DNA from: Actinophytocola sp044466355
Lineage (GTDB): Bacteria > Actinomycetota > Actinomycetes > Mycobacteriales > Pseudonocardiaceae
Direction: 5' to 3'
Length of the DNA stretch: 64,000 nt
Assembly (NCBI RefSeq): GCF_044466355.1
Contig: NZ_JBITMQ010000003.1
Coordinates: 372,001 to 436,000, forward strand
The notes below the pieces were generated by a model that was not told the DNA's origin, searched no databases, and worked only from the letters and a program-made list of their open reading frames with translations. Of the stretch, positions 1-8,848 are shown piece by piece; the stretch's first letter is position 1, and every line of letters begins with the position of its first letter. A program made the translations under genes and the position numbers.

Positions 1-263
1 TCCACCAGGAGATCCTTGCCGCGGCGGGCAGTCGCCGACTGCAGCAGGTGGCGGAGAACATGATCGGCCAGCTGCGCCTGGGTCGCGCCACGTCGGCCCG
101 CGTGCCGGGCCGACCGTCGGCCGCTCTCGTGGAACACCGCGAGATCGTGGCCGCCATCGCCGCGGGTCAGCAACAGCAGGCGGAACGCCTGGCCCGCCGC
201 CACGTCCGCAAGTCCGCGAACGCACTGGACCGCCACCTGAACCGAGGCGGCCGAGCGTCCTGA
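1..263 (+). CDS. GntR-family regulator, FCD domain (3' end only)
   Basis: Reading frame 3 is open from the window edge to a TGA at 261-263. It encodes the last ~86 residues of what looks like the FCD effector-binding domain of a FadR-type GntR transcription factor. The C-terminal pattern is typical: an E-H-x-x-I-x-x-A-I segment (EHREIVAAI) followed by a G-x-x-x-x-A-E-x-x-A-R-x-H helix (AERLARRHVRKS). The DNA-binding half lies outside the window, so ligand and target are unknown. A short palindrome overlaps the stop codon and separates it from the secreted-hydrolase genes. Family assignment is fairly confident; nothing more specific can be said. Confidence 0.7.
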   Translation, partial: HQEILAAAGSRRLQQVAENMIGQLRLGRATSARVPGRPSAALVEHREIVAAIAAGQQQQAERLARRHVRKSANALDRHLNRGGRAS

Positions 264-271
264 AGGACGCT
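254..271 (+). terminator. Palindrome at the GntR stop codon
   Basis: Perfect 8-bp arms AGCGTCCT and AGGACGCT are separated by GA and span the TGA stop. The sequence that follows (TTTCGGGACGTTG) matches the right arm of the larger inverted repeat at 37268-37323, so this is probably one copy of a dispersed repeat that may also act as a terminator. There is no U-tract, so intrinsic termination is not certain. Confidence 0.4.
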
Positions 272-389
272 TTCGGGACGTTGGGCCTGGATCGACCGGA
301 GACCCAAGCTGGCTGTGCCGGCGCCGGGGGCGAGTTGCGCGAAGACGGCCGCTTGTGAATTGGTACCGCCATATAGTCTATTGACGTCA

Positions 390-439
390 CCGAGTAACCA
401 ATCGGACACTTAGCCCACCTCGGGTAAACGATTACTCGG
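390..439. promoter_or_regulatory. 8-bp inverted repeat upstream of the secreted-hydrolase genes
   Basis: CCGAGTAA (390-397) and TTACTCGG (432-439) are perfect inverted arms separated by 34 bp. They lie in an unusually AT-rich stretch for this genome (about 350-440), 50-100 bp before the first gene of the secreted cluster. This could be an operator or a long-spacer regulator site. No convincing -35/-10 pair was recognised. Confidence 0.3.
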
Positions 440-490
440 GCCACGTGTCGACCGTCCCCTGCCTCCACGGTTGATCGAAAGGTGTCCTCG

Positions 491-3400
491 ATGTCGAGAA
501 TCGCCGTCCTGCTCTGCGCCGCCCTGGTCGTTCTCGGGGTCGGGCCGGTCGCCACCACCGCCGCCGAACCGCGGGCCGGGAACGGGGCCGTGGGGTGGGA
601 CACCTACCGGCGGCTGGACCTGCTGCCCGACCTCGCCGGTGGCTCGCAGACGAAACAGTTCTCCAGCTTCGCCCGCAACGGCACCAACGACGACGGGTTC
701 GTCGGCCGCTACTCCTGCCTGCGCACGAACGGTCCCGGCTGTGTCCTCGCCGAGGACCGGGGGCCCGGTGAGGTCCAGTCGATCTGGTTCACCCGCGACG
801 AGGGGAACGTCACCGCGACCGGCAACATCCGGATCGTGCTCGACGGGGTCACCGTGCTCGACGCGAGCCTCCAGCGGGTCGTCGACGGGGACCTCGGCGC
901 GCCGTTCCTGTACCCGCTCGTGACCAACGCCAACCAGACCTCCGGCGGCGTCACGATCAAGATCCCCATGCCCTACCGCGAGTCGATGCTGATCACCACG
1001 ACCAACAACCCGCTCTTCTACCACGTCGGCTACCGCGAGTTCGCCGACGCCGCCGGCGTCACGCGCTTCAACCCCGCCGACCCCGCGAACGACGTGATCT
1101 CCCTGCTGCGCAACGCGGGTCACCGGGACCCGAAGCCCGTCCAGCCCGGCGCGGCCACCGTCAGCGCGACCGTGTCGCCCGGCGCGGGCAGCAGCGCCAC
1201 GATCGCCAACCTCACCGGTCCCGCCGCCGTCTCCGCCGTGCGCGTCCGCGTCCCCGACCACCTCGCGACGGAAGCGAACCTGAACGGCCTTCGCCTCCGG
1301 GCCACCTTCGACGGGCGCTCCACAGTGGACGCACCGCTGGGCGAGTTCTTCGGCGCGGGGCTCGGGGAGCGGGAGGTCCGCTCGCTGATGTTCGCCATGG
1401 ATCCCGCCCCCGGCGGCTGGTACAGCGCCTGGTGGATGATGCCGTACGCGAACAACGCGACCCTGAGCATCGCCAACACCACCGGCGCGACCGTCAGCGG
1501 CATCCAGACCCAGGTCACCCACGCGCCCAACGGCAAGTGGACCGCGGAACTCGCGGCGAGCGGCAGCGCCGGGTACTTCACCACCCAGTCCCGCGCGGGC
1601 AACACCACGCAGGCCCGCGACTGGGTGGTCGCCGACCAGTCGGGCCGCGGCCGCTTCCTCGGGGTCACGCAGGTCGTCCGCAACTCGCTCACCAGCGGCA
1701 ACAACCGCGGTTACCTCGAGGGTGACGAGCGGATCCAGGTCGACGGCTCGCTCACTCCGCAGTGGTACGGCACCGGCACCGAGGACTACTACGAGTCCGG
1801 CTGGTACTTCAACCGGGGCGAGTACTCCGGCGTCTTCACCGGCAACACCGGCCACCGCCTCCGCACCAGTACGTGCGCGGTCGAGTGCGACTCCATGTAC
1901 CGCCTGCAGATAGGCGACGCCGTCTCCTACTCGACGGGCCTGCGGTTCGGCATCGAGCACGGCCCCCAGAACGACTACCCGGTCGCGGAGAGCACCACAG
2001 CCTTCCTCTACACCAAGCCGCAGTTGGCCAACCGCACCACCGACACGATCGTCGTCGGCGACGCGGGCAGCCGGTCCGCGCACGCCTACACCGAGTCCGG
2101 CGCCGCCACCCAGTACGGGCTGACCAGCGCGTACGAGGGCGACGACGACCACATCGGGGTGAGCGAGCAGGTCCGTTCGACCGGCGGGGCCATCAGCTTC
2201 CGGCTCGCCGTCGACCCCGGCAACCAGGGGGTCCGCCTCCGTCGCACCAGCGACCAGAACGCCGCGTACCAGACCGCGGCCGTGACCGTCGACGGCGCGA
2301 ACGCGGGCACGTGGGTGCAGGCGCTCGGCAACCAGTCGCAGCGGTGGCTCGACGACGACTTCACGCTGCCGCCGTCGCTGACCGCGGGCAAGTCGAGCAT
2401 CACCGTCCGGCTCGTGCCGAGCGGTCCGCAGTGGACCGCGAGCCGGTACCGGGCGATCAACCTGGTCGCCCCGTTCACCGACACCACACCACCGAGCGGG
2501 GTCGCGACACCGGTCGTCGGCGGCCGCACCCACGCGGTCGCGTTGAGCTGGTCGCCCGCCACGGACAACGTCGGCGTCGCCGCCTACCGCGTGTACGCCT
2601 CCACCAGCTCGTCCGTGCCCGTCACGAGCGGCAACCTGGTCGGCACCAGCACCACGCCGAGCTTCCGGCACGGCCCGCTGCCCGCCAACACCACCCGGTA
2701 CTACCGCGTCGTGGCGGTCGACCGGGCAGGCAACGCGGGCCCGGCGTCCGGTGTGGTCGGCGCGACCACGAAGCACCCGGTCACCACCGACGTCAACGGG
2801 GACCGGCGCGACGACGCCGTGCTGTTCACGCAGGGCACGACGAACGACGTCTACACGGCGCCGTCGTCGGGCGGCGCGTTCGGCGCCAGGGTCAAGGGCC
2901 ACGACTTCTTCTCCGTGACCGGTGAGGTGCCGCTGACCGGTGACTTCAACGGCGACGGCCGCTCGGACGTCGTCACGTTCACCCGAGGCGAGGCCGCCGA
3001 CGTGTACGTCGCGCTGTCCAACGGCACCGGGTTCACCGGCACGTCGCAGAAGTGGCACGACTTCTTCGCCGCACGCACCGAGAAGCCGGCCGTCGGCGAC
3101 GTGAACGGTGACGGCCGCGACGACATCGTCACGTTCACCTGCGGCACCGCCGGCGACGTGTACGTGGCGCTGTCGAACGGGTCCGGCTTCGGGCCGGGCG
3201 TCAAGTGGGCCGACCACTTCTGCATCAACGACGAACGGCCCGCGGTCGGCGACTTCGACGGCGACGGCCGGGACGACGTGGTCACGTTCACCGGTGGCAC
3301 GTCCGGCGACGCGTACGTGTCGCTGTCCAACGGCGCCGCGTTCGTGCAGGAGGGCTGGCTCTGGCACGGCAACTTCGCGCTCGGCCAGGAGCTGGCCGGG

Positions 3401-3724
3401 GCCGCGGACGTCAACGGTGACGGTCGCGACGACGTCATCACGTTCACGCGCGGCGACACCGCCGACGTCTACGTGTCCCTTTCGGACGGTGCCCGGTTCG
3501 TGCAGAACGCGTGGAAGTGGCACGACTTCTTCGCGGTCGGCGCGGAGCTGCCCGGCCTCGGCGACTTCAACGGCGACGGCCGCGCCGACATCGTGACGTT
3601 CACCGGCGGCACGGCCGCGGACGCGTTCGTCGCAACGTCGACCGGGTCCGCGTTCGCGGGCACGTCGACGAAGTGGCACGACGACTTCGGCACGACCGGC
3701 GAGATCCCCCGACCCACGATCTGA
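491..3724 (+). CDS. Secreted GH172 (DUF2961) glycosidase with Fn3 and six FG-GAP repeats
   Basis: A 1077-residue exported protein. The order is: signal peptide (residues 1 to ~27, ending ATTAAEP); DUF2961/GH172 domain (~40-500) with the family-typical GTGTEDYYESGW stretch near residue 426; a beta-rich middle region; a fibronectin type III domain (~665-755, starting DTTPPS); and six ~51-residue FG-GAP/VCBS-like repeats (~760-1077), each opening D-x-N-G-D-G-R-D-D. GH172 enzymes include difructose-anhydride I synthase/hydrolase and exo-D-arabinofuranosidases acting on mycobacterial arabinan, so an arabinofuranosidase role is a reasonable inference. ATG 491 is preferred over in-frame GTG 482 because AAAGGTG lies just upstream of it. 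This is the first gene of a five-gene run; the next starts 13 bp downstream. Confidence 0.85.
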   Translation: MSRIAVLLCAALVVLGVGPVATTAAEPRAGNGAVGWDTYRRLDLLPDLAGGSQTKQFSSFARNGTNDDGFVGRYSCLRTNGPGCVLAEDRGPGEVQSIWFTRDEGNVTATGNIRIVLDGVTVLDASLQRVVDGDLGAPFLYPLVTNANQTSGGVTIKIPMPYRESMLITTTNNPLFYHVGYREFADAAGVTRFNPADPANDVISLLRNAGHRDPKPVQPGAATVSATVSPGAGSSATIANLTGPAAVSAVRVRVPDHLATEANLNGLRLRATFDGRSTVDAPLGEFFGAGLGEREVRSLMFAMDPAPGGWYSAWWMMPYANNATLSIANTTGATVSGIQTQVTHAPNGKWTAELAASGSAGYFTTQSRAGNTTQARDWVVADQSGRGRFLGVTQVVRNSLTSGNNRGYLEGDERIQVDGSLTPQWYGTGTEDYYESGWYFNRGEYSGVFTGNTGHRLRTSTCAVECDSMYRLQIGDAVSYSTGLRFGIEHGPQNDYPVAESTTAFLYTKPQLANRTTDTIVVGDAGSRSAHAYTESGAATQYGLTSAYEGDDDHIGVSEQVRSTGGAISFRLAVDPGNQGVRLRRTSDQNAAYQTAAVTVDGANAGTWVQALGNQSQRWLDDDFTLPPSLTAGKSSITVRLVPSGPQWTASRYRAINLVAPFTDTTPPSGVATPVVGGRTHAVALSWSPATDNVGVAAYRVYASTSSSVPVTSGNLVGTSTTPSFRHGPLPANTTRYYRVVAVDRAGNAGPASGVVGATTKHPVTTDVNGDRRDDAVLFTQGTTNDVYTAPSSGGAFGARVKGHDFFSVTGEVPLTGDFNGDGRSDVVTFTRGEAADVYVALSNGTGFTGTSQKWHDFFAARTEKPAVGDVNGDGRDDIVTFTCGTAGDVYVALSNGSGFGPGVKWADHFCINDERPAVGDFDGDGRDDVVTFTGGTSGDAYVSLSNGAAFVQEGWLWHGNFALGQELAGAADVNGDGRDDVITFTRGDTADVYVSLSDGARFVQNAWKWHDFFAVGAELPGLGDFNGDGRADIVTFTGGTAADAFVATSTGSAFAGTSTKWHDDFGTTGEIPRPTI

Positions 3725-3737
3725 CAGGACAACTCCC

Positions 3738-5276
3738 ATGCGCGCCAGCAGATTCCTGGCGGCCGTGTCCTCGGTCGCCCTCCTCCCGATCACCGCCGCG
3801 ATCGCGTCGGCGGCACCGCCCGACGGCCCCAGCGCACCGTGGGCCGACGACACCCCGAAGGCCGCCCGCATGGCCGCCGGTCCACGGCCGGACTTCCGGG
3901 CGCCGTGGCCGTGCGGTCAGCAGCGGCAGTACTACCACCACTCCAGCGAGGTCGTGAACGCGCTCGACTTCAACCTCGCCGGGGCCGAGGACCACGGCAC
4001 CCCGGCGCTCGCGAGCGCGTCCGGCACCGTGATCGACGTGGTGTCCGGCACCACCGGCTACGGCAACTACGTGCGCGTGGACCACGGTGGCGGCTGGACC
4101 TCGATGGTCGCGCACCTGTCCGCGTTCAGCGTCGCCCGCGGCCAGTACGTGGTCGCGGGCACCGAACTGGGCAAGGTCGGCACGACCGGCAACTCGACCG
4201 GCCCGCACCTGCACTACGAACAGGAGGCCGACGGGGTCAACCAGCCGATCGTCCTCGACGGGGTGGCGTTGCGCTACAGCGGCTCGATCTCCTACCACAC
4301 CAGCGGGAACTGCGGAGGCGGTGCGAGCACCGTGTTCGGCGGCTCGCCGACGGACTTCGACGGCGACGGCCGCGACGACGTCGTCACGTTCAACCAGGGC
4401 TCCCTGGCGGACGTGTACGTGGCGCTGTCGAACGGCTCCGGCTTCACCGGCACGTCGGTGAAGTGGCACGACTTCTTCGCACCCGCCGGGGAGACCCCGC
4501 TCACCGGTGACTTCAACGGGGACGGCAAGGACGACATCGTCACCTTCACCCACGGCTCCCGCAACGACGTGTACGTCGCCCTGTCGACGGGATCGAACTT
4601 CGGCGCGGGCGTCAAGTGGCACGACTGGTTCGCACTGGGCGGGGAGATCCCGGCCGTCGGCGACGTGAACGGTGACGGCCGCGACGACATCATCACGTTC
4701 ACGCGCGGCACCACGGGTGACGTGTACGTGGCCCTGTCGACGGGATCGAACTTCGGCGCGGGCGTCAAGTGGCACGACTGGTTCGCGATCGGCGGCGAGT
4801 TCCCCGCGGTCGGCGACGTGGACGGCGACGGGAAGGACGACGTCGTCACGTTCACGCGCGGCGAGGCCGGGGACGTGTTCGTGGCGCTGTCCAACGGTGC
4901 CGCGTTCACCGGCACCACCGTGAAGTGGCACGACTTCTTCGCGCTCGGTGCGGAGCAGCCCCGCGTCGGCGACTTCACCGGGGACGGCAAGGCCGACATC
5001 GCGACGTTCACGAACAACGCCGCGGGCGACGTGTTCGTGGCGACGTCCACCGGCACCGGGTTCAGCGGCACCACGGTCAAGTGGCACGACTTCTTCGGCC
5101 TGGCCGGGGAGTTCCCGTACGTCGGCGACTTCGACGGCGACGGCGTCACCGACATCGTGACGTTCACGCTGGGCTCTCTCAACGACGTGTACGTGGCGCT
5201 GTCGAACCGGACGAGCTTCGGTCCGGGCGTGAAATGGCACGACTTCTTCGGGTTGAACGGCGAACGGGTCCTGTAG
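3738..5276 (+). CDS. Secreted M23 (LytM-type) peptidase with six FG-GAP repeats
   Basis: A 512-residue exported protein. It has a signal peptide (1 to ~27), an M23 zinc endopeptidase domain (~65-180) that would cleave peptidoglycan cross-bridges or stems, and six FG-GAP-type repeats from ~205 to the end, closely related to those of its four neighbours. The second metal motif HLHYE is preceded by TGNSTGP, as usual for M23. The first motif is odd: where H-x-x-x-D is expected the protein has NALDFN, with candidate histidines nine to ten residues upstream (YYHHSS). The zinc site may use a longer spacing, or the enzyme may be altered. Likely co-transcribed with the flanking genes (13 and 33 bp gaps). 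Confidence 0.85.
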   Translation: MRASRFLAAVSSVALLPITAAIASAAPPDGPSAPWADDTPKAARMAAGPRPDFRAPWPCGQQRQYYHHSSEVVNALDFNLAGAEDHGTPALASASGTVIDVVSGTTGYGNYVRVDHGGGWTSMVAHLSAFSVARGQYVVAGTELGKVGTTGNSTGPHLHYEQEADGVNQPIVLDGVALRYSGSISYHTSGNCGGGASTVFGGSPTDFDGDGRDDVVTFNQGSLADVYVALSNGSGFTGTSVKWHDFFAPAGETPLTGDFNGDGKDDIVTFTHGSRNDVYVALSTGSNFGAGVKWHDWFALGGEIPAVGDVNGDGRDDIITFTRGTTGDVYVALSTGSNFGAGVKWHDWFAIGGEFPAVGDVDGDGKDDVVTFTRGEAGDVFVALSNGAAFTGTTVKWHDFFALGAEQPRVGDFTGDGKADIATFTNNAAGDVFVATSTGTGFSGTTVKWHDFFGLAGEFPYVGDFDGDGVTDIVTFTLGSLNDVYVALSNRTSFGPGVKWHDFFGLNGERVL

Positions 5277-5309
5277 AGAGAAATTCCCCTGCTGAACAAA
5301 GGATTCGCG

Positions 5310-6797
5310 ATGAACAGTTGGAGACGCGGCGCGCTCGTCGGCGTAGCCGTACTGGCACTCAGCGGAATGGGCCTGCCGGCGTCGGCGGCCCCGGCCGACC
5401 CGGCCGCACCCGGCGACCACGTGCCGCTGTCGGTGGAACCGATGGCGTGTTCGAGCATCCCGGCCAACCACGACCCGAACGTCATCAAGATCGTCTACCA
5501 GGTCGGGCTCGACCGCAGCGTGTCGCCGAAGGTGATGCTCGCCGCGTTCGAGGCCGGCTGGGTCGAGTCGCACATGAACAACCTCAACTGCGGCGACAAG
5601 GACTCCCTCGGCGTGTTCCAGCAGCGGCCCAGCCAGGGCTGGGGCACGCCGGAGCAGATCATGAACGTGTCGTACGCGGCGACCCAGTTCTTCATCCAGG
5701 CACAGCGCAACGAGCCGCTGTACCCCCACTACTCGGCCGGTCTGCTCGCGCAGAGCGTGCAGCGGTCGTGCTGCCCGGAACGCTACGACCAGGCGGAGGC
5801 CAAGGCCCGCGCGATGATGGACGAGGCACGCGGCCTGGTCGGCGGCGCGCGCGCGTTCACCGGCTCGCCGACCGACTTCAACGGCGACGGCCGCGACGAC
5901 GTCGTGACGTTCAACCAGGGCAATCAGGGTGACGTCTACGTGGCGCTGTCCAACGGGTCGGCGTTCACCGGCACCTCCGTGAAGTGGCACGACTGGTTCG
6001 CGCCGGGTGGGGAGACGCCGTTGACGGGTGATTTCAACGGTGACGGGAAGGACGACATCGTCACGTTCACGCACGGTTCGCTCAACGACGTGTACGTGGC
6101 GTTGTCGAACGGTTCGTCGTTCGGTGGGGGCGCGAAGTGGCACGACTGGTTCGCGCTCGGCGGCGAGGTGCCCGCGGTCGGCGACGTGAACGGGGACGGG
6201 AAGGACGACATCGTCACGTTCACCCGCAACAACCTCGCGGACGTGTATGTCGCCCTGTCGACGGGCACGTCGTTCACGGCGTCGGCGAAGTGGCACGACT
6301 ACTTCGGCCTCGCCGGTGAGGTGCCCGGCGTCGGGGACGTGAACGGCGACGGCAAGGCGGACATCGTGGTGTTCACCAACAACGCGTCGGCCGACGTGTA
6401 CGTGGCGCTGTCCAACGGCACCGGGTTCGCCGGCACGTCGGTGAAGTGGCACGACTTCTTCTCCATCGGCGGCGAGTCGCCCCGCATCGGTGACTTCACC
6501 GGCGACGGCAAGGCCGACATCGCGACGTTCACCAACAACTCGGCCGCCGACGTGTACGTGGCGACCTCGACCGGCAGCGCGTTCCAAGGCACCACGGTCA
6601 AGTGGCACGACTTCTTCGCGCTCGCCGGCGAGTTCCCGTACACCGGCGACTTCAACGGTGACGGGAAGGACGACATCGTCACCTTCACCAAGGGCTCGCT
6701 CAACGACGTGTACGTGGGCCTCTCCACCGGCACCGCCTTCGGCGGCGGCGCCAAGTGGCACGACTTCTTCGGCCTCAACGGCGAGATCACCCTCTAG
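5310..6797 (+). CDS. Secreted lysozyme/transglycosylase-like protein with six FG-GAP repeats
   Basis: A 495-residue exported protein. Signal peptide 1 to ~26 (cut near PASAAPA), then a compact helical domain (~45-175) with the sequence pattern of lysozyme-fold hydrolases found in actinobacteria: VESHMNNLNCGDKDSLGVFQ followed by QRPSQGWG and a Y-A-A-x-x-F helix. The Glu in VESHM is the candidate catalytic acid. A pair of cysteines (SCCPERY) is probably oxidised outside the cell. Residues ~187-495 are six FG-GAP-like repeats. Start ATG follows AAAGGA. The repeats share a nearly identical DNA tract with the next gene but one copy unit apart (see findings). Role inferred: glycan-strand cleavage in peptidoglycan. 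Confidence 0.75.
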   Translation: MNSWRRGALVGVAVLALSGMGLPASAAPADPAAPGDHVPLSVEPMACSSIPANHDPNVIKIVYQVGLDRSVSPKVMLAAFEAGWVESHMNNLNCGDKDSLGVFQQRPSQGWGTPEQIMNVSYAATQFFIQAQRNEPLYPHYSAGLLAQSVQRSCCPERYDQAEAKARAMMDEARGLVGGARAFTGSPTDFNGDGRDDVVTFNQGNQGDVYVALSNGSAFTGTSVKWHDWFAPGGETPLTGDFNGDGKDDIVTFTHGSLNDVYVALSNGSSFGGGAKWHDWFALGGEVPAVGDVNGDGKDDIVTFTRNNLADVYVALSTGTSFTASAKWHDYFGLAGEVPGVGDVNGDGKADIVVFTNNASADVYVALSNGTGFAGTSVKWHDFFSIGGESPRIGDFTGDGKADIATFTNNSAADVYVATSTGSAFQGTTVKWHDFFALAGEFPYTGDFNGDGKDDIVTFTKGSLNDVYVGLSTGTAFGGGAKWHDFFGLNGEITL

Positions 6798-6806
6798 GAG
6801 CGCGAG

Positions 6807-8837
6807 ATGAGACGACGCTTGGCGGCACTCGGCACCGCGCTGACTGTCGCAGTAGGACTGATGAGCACCCCGGCCGCCGCCGCGGCCCCCGGTTCGGTCA
6901 ACGCGGCGTTCGCGAGGGCGGCGCACGAGTTCGACGTGCCCCGCGACCTGGTCGTGGCCGTCGGCTACGGCGAGACGCACCTCGACGGGCACGGCGGCGA
7001 ACCCAGCCAGGACAACGGGTACGGCGTCATGCACCTGGTGAGCAACCCGTCGCGGCAGACGCTCGAACTGGCGGCGGAACTGACCGGCGAGTCGACGGAC
7101 GTACTGAAGAAGGACACGGCGGCCAACATCCGCGGCGGTGCGGCCGTCCTGCGGTCGCTGGCCGACGAGGCGGGCATGTCCGGTGAACAGCGGGACCGGA
7201 TCGCCGCCTGGTACCCGGTGGTCGCGCGGTACGGCGGTGCGACCGACGACGCGGTGGCCCGGCTGTACGCGGACACCGTGTACGAGTTGCTGGCCTCCGG
7301 CATGCAGGTCCGCACCCCGGGCGGGGAGCCGGTCGTGGTCAGGCCGTACCCGAGCGCACCGGAACGCGGCCGGTTCGAGAAGGTCGCGTCGGGCGGGGTG
7401 TCCGCGCAGGGCCTGGACTACCCGAACTCGCGGTGGATCGCCGCGCACCCGAACAACTACAGCCCCGGCCGGTCGTCGGCGATCAACCTGATCGTCGTGC
7501 ACGTGACGCAGGGGTCGTACGCGGGCACCATCAGCTGGTTCCAGAACCCGTCGTCCGGGGTCAGCACGCACTACGTGGTGCGGTCGTCCGACGGCGAGAT
7601 CACGCAGATGGTGCGCGACGGCGACACCGCATACCACGTGCGGAACGCGAACTCGCGGGCGCTGGGCATCGAGCACGAGGGCTTCGTGGACAACCCGTCG
7701 TGGTTCACCGACTCGATGTACCGGTCGTCGGCGGCGCTCACGAAGTGGCTGTGCGAGCGGCACGGGCTGCCCAAGACCCGGCAGTACGTCCAGGGCCACA
7801 ACCAGATCCCCGGCAACGACCACACCGACCCCGGCCCGCACTGGAACTGGGACTACTACATGAGCCTCGTGAACAGCGGCGGCTCGGCGGCGGTCCACAC
7901 GGGATCGTCGACGGACTTCAACGGTGACGGCCGCGACGACATCATCGCGTTCAACCAGGGCAACCTGGGCGACGTGTACGTGGCGACCTCGAACGGTTCC
8001 GGGTTCGCCGGGACGTCGGTGAAGTGGCACGACTGGTTCGCGCCGGGTGGGGAGACGCCGTTGACCGGTGATTTCAACGGTGACGGGAAGGACGACATCG
8101 TCACGTTCACGCACGGTTCGCTGAATGACGTGTACGTGGCGTTGTCCACTGGTTCGTCGTTCGGTGGGGGTGCGAAGTGGCACGACTGGTTCGCGCTCGG
8201 CGGCGAGGTGCCCGCGGTCGGCGACGTGAACGGGGACGGGAAGGACGACATCGTCACGTTCACCCGCAACAACCTTGCGGACGTCTATGTCGCCCTGTCG
8301 ACGGGCACGTCGTTCACGGCGTCGGCGAAGTGGCACGACTACTTCGGCCTCGCCGGTGAGATCCCGGGCGTCGGCGACTTCAACGGTGACGGCAAGGACG
8401 ACATCGTGGTGTTCAACCAGGGCACCCAGGCGGACGTGTACGTGGCGACGTCCACCGGCACCGGGTTCTCGGGCACGTCGGTGAAGTGGCACGACTTCTT
8501 CTCGATCGCGGGCGAGGCGCCGAGGATCGGTGACTTCAACGGTGACGGGCGCGACGACATCGCGACGTTCACGCTGAACGCCGCGGCGGACGTGTACGTC
8601 GCGACGTCGACCGGGAGCGGGTTCTCCGGCACCACCGTGAAGTGGAACGACTTCTTCGGCCTGGCCGGCGAGTTCCCGTACACGGGCGACGCGACCGGTG
8701 ACGGCAAGGACGACGTCCTCACGTTCACCAAGGGCACCCTCAACGACGTCTACGTCGGCGCGTCGACCGGCACCGCGTTCGCGGGCGGCGCCAAGTGGCA
8801 CGACTTCTTCGGGCTCAACGGCGAAGTGACCCTGTAG
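6807..8837 (+). CDS. Secreted N-acetylmuramoyl-L-alanine amidase with SLT-like domain and six FG-GAP repeats
   Basis: A 676-residue exported protein with apparently two catalytic modules. After a signal peptide (1 to ~26) comes an SLT/lysozyme-like region (~28-180) with VGYGETHLDG and GYGVMHLVSNPSR, reminiscent of soluble lytic transglycosylases. Next is an Amidase_2/PGRP domain (~210-350) with LIVVHVTQGS, STHYVVRSSDG, AYHVRN, ALGIEHEG and GHNQIPGNDHTDPGP; these supply the expected zinc histidines and the catalytic acid region. Six FG-GAP-like repeats follow from ~368. Predicted to cut the MurNAc-L-Ala bond and perhaps the glycan strand. It starts 9 bp after the previous stop, behind GGAGCG, so it is in the same transcript. 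Confidence 0.85.
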   Translation: MRRRLAALGTALTVAVGLMSTPAAAAAPGSVNAAFARAAHEFDVPRDLVVAVGYGETHLDGHGGEPSQDNGYGVMHLVSNPSRQTLELAAELTGESTDVLKKDTAANIRGGAAVLRSLADEAGMSGEQRDRIAAWYPVVARYGGATDDAVARLYADTVYELLASGMQVRTPGGEPVVVRPYPSAPERGRFEKVASGGVSAQGLDYPNSRWIAAHPNNYSPGRSSAINLIVVHVTQGSYAGTISWFQNPSSGVSTHYVVRSSDGEITQMVRDGDTAYHVRNANSRALGIEHEGFVDNPSWFTDSMYRSSAALTKWLCERHGLPKTRQYVQGHNQIPGNDHTDPGPHWNWDYYMSLVNSGGSAAVHTGSSTDFNGDGRDDIIAFNQGNLGDVYVATSNGSGFAGTSVKWHDWFAPGGETPLTGDFNGDGKDDIVTFTHGSLNDVYVALSTGSSFGGGAKWHDWFALGGEVPAVGDVNGDGKDDIVTFTRNNLADVYVALSTGTSFTASAKWHDYFGLAGEIPGVGDFNGDGKDDIVVFNQGTQADVYVATSTGTGFSGTSVKWHDFFSIAGEAPRIGDFNGDGRDDIATFTLNAAADVYVATSTGSGFSGTTVKWNDFFGLAGEFPYTGDATGDGKDDVLTFTKGTLNDVYVGASTGTAFAGGAKWHDFFGLNGEVTL

Positions 8838-8848
8838 AGGAGGACATG

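Noticed and set aside
410..3871. 1153-codon open frame on the minus strand
   Set aside because: It lies exactly opposite the GH172 gene; its composition is the Arg/Val/Gly-rich shadow of high-GC coding DNA and shows no domain.
3600..8801. 1733-codon open frame on the minus strand
   Set aside because: A shadow of three repeat-containing genes; its apparent internal repeats (EEVVPL-type) are the reverse reading of the FG-GAP repeats.
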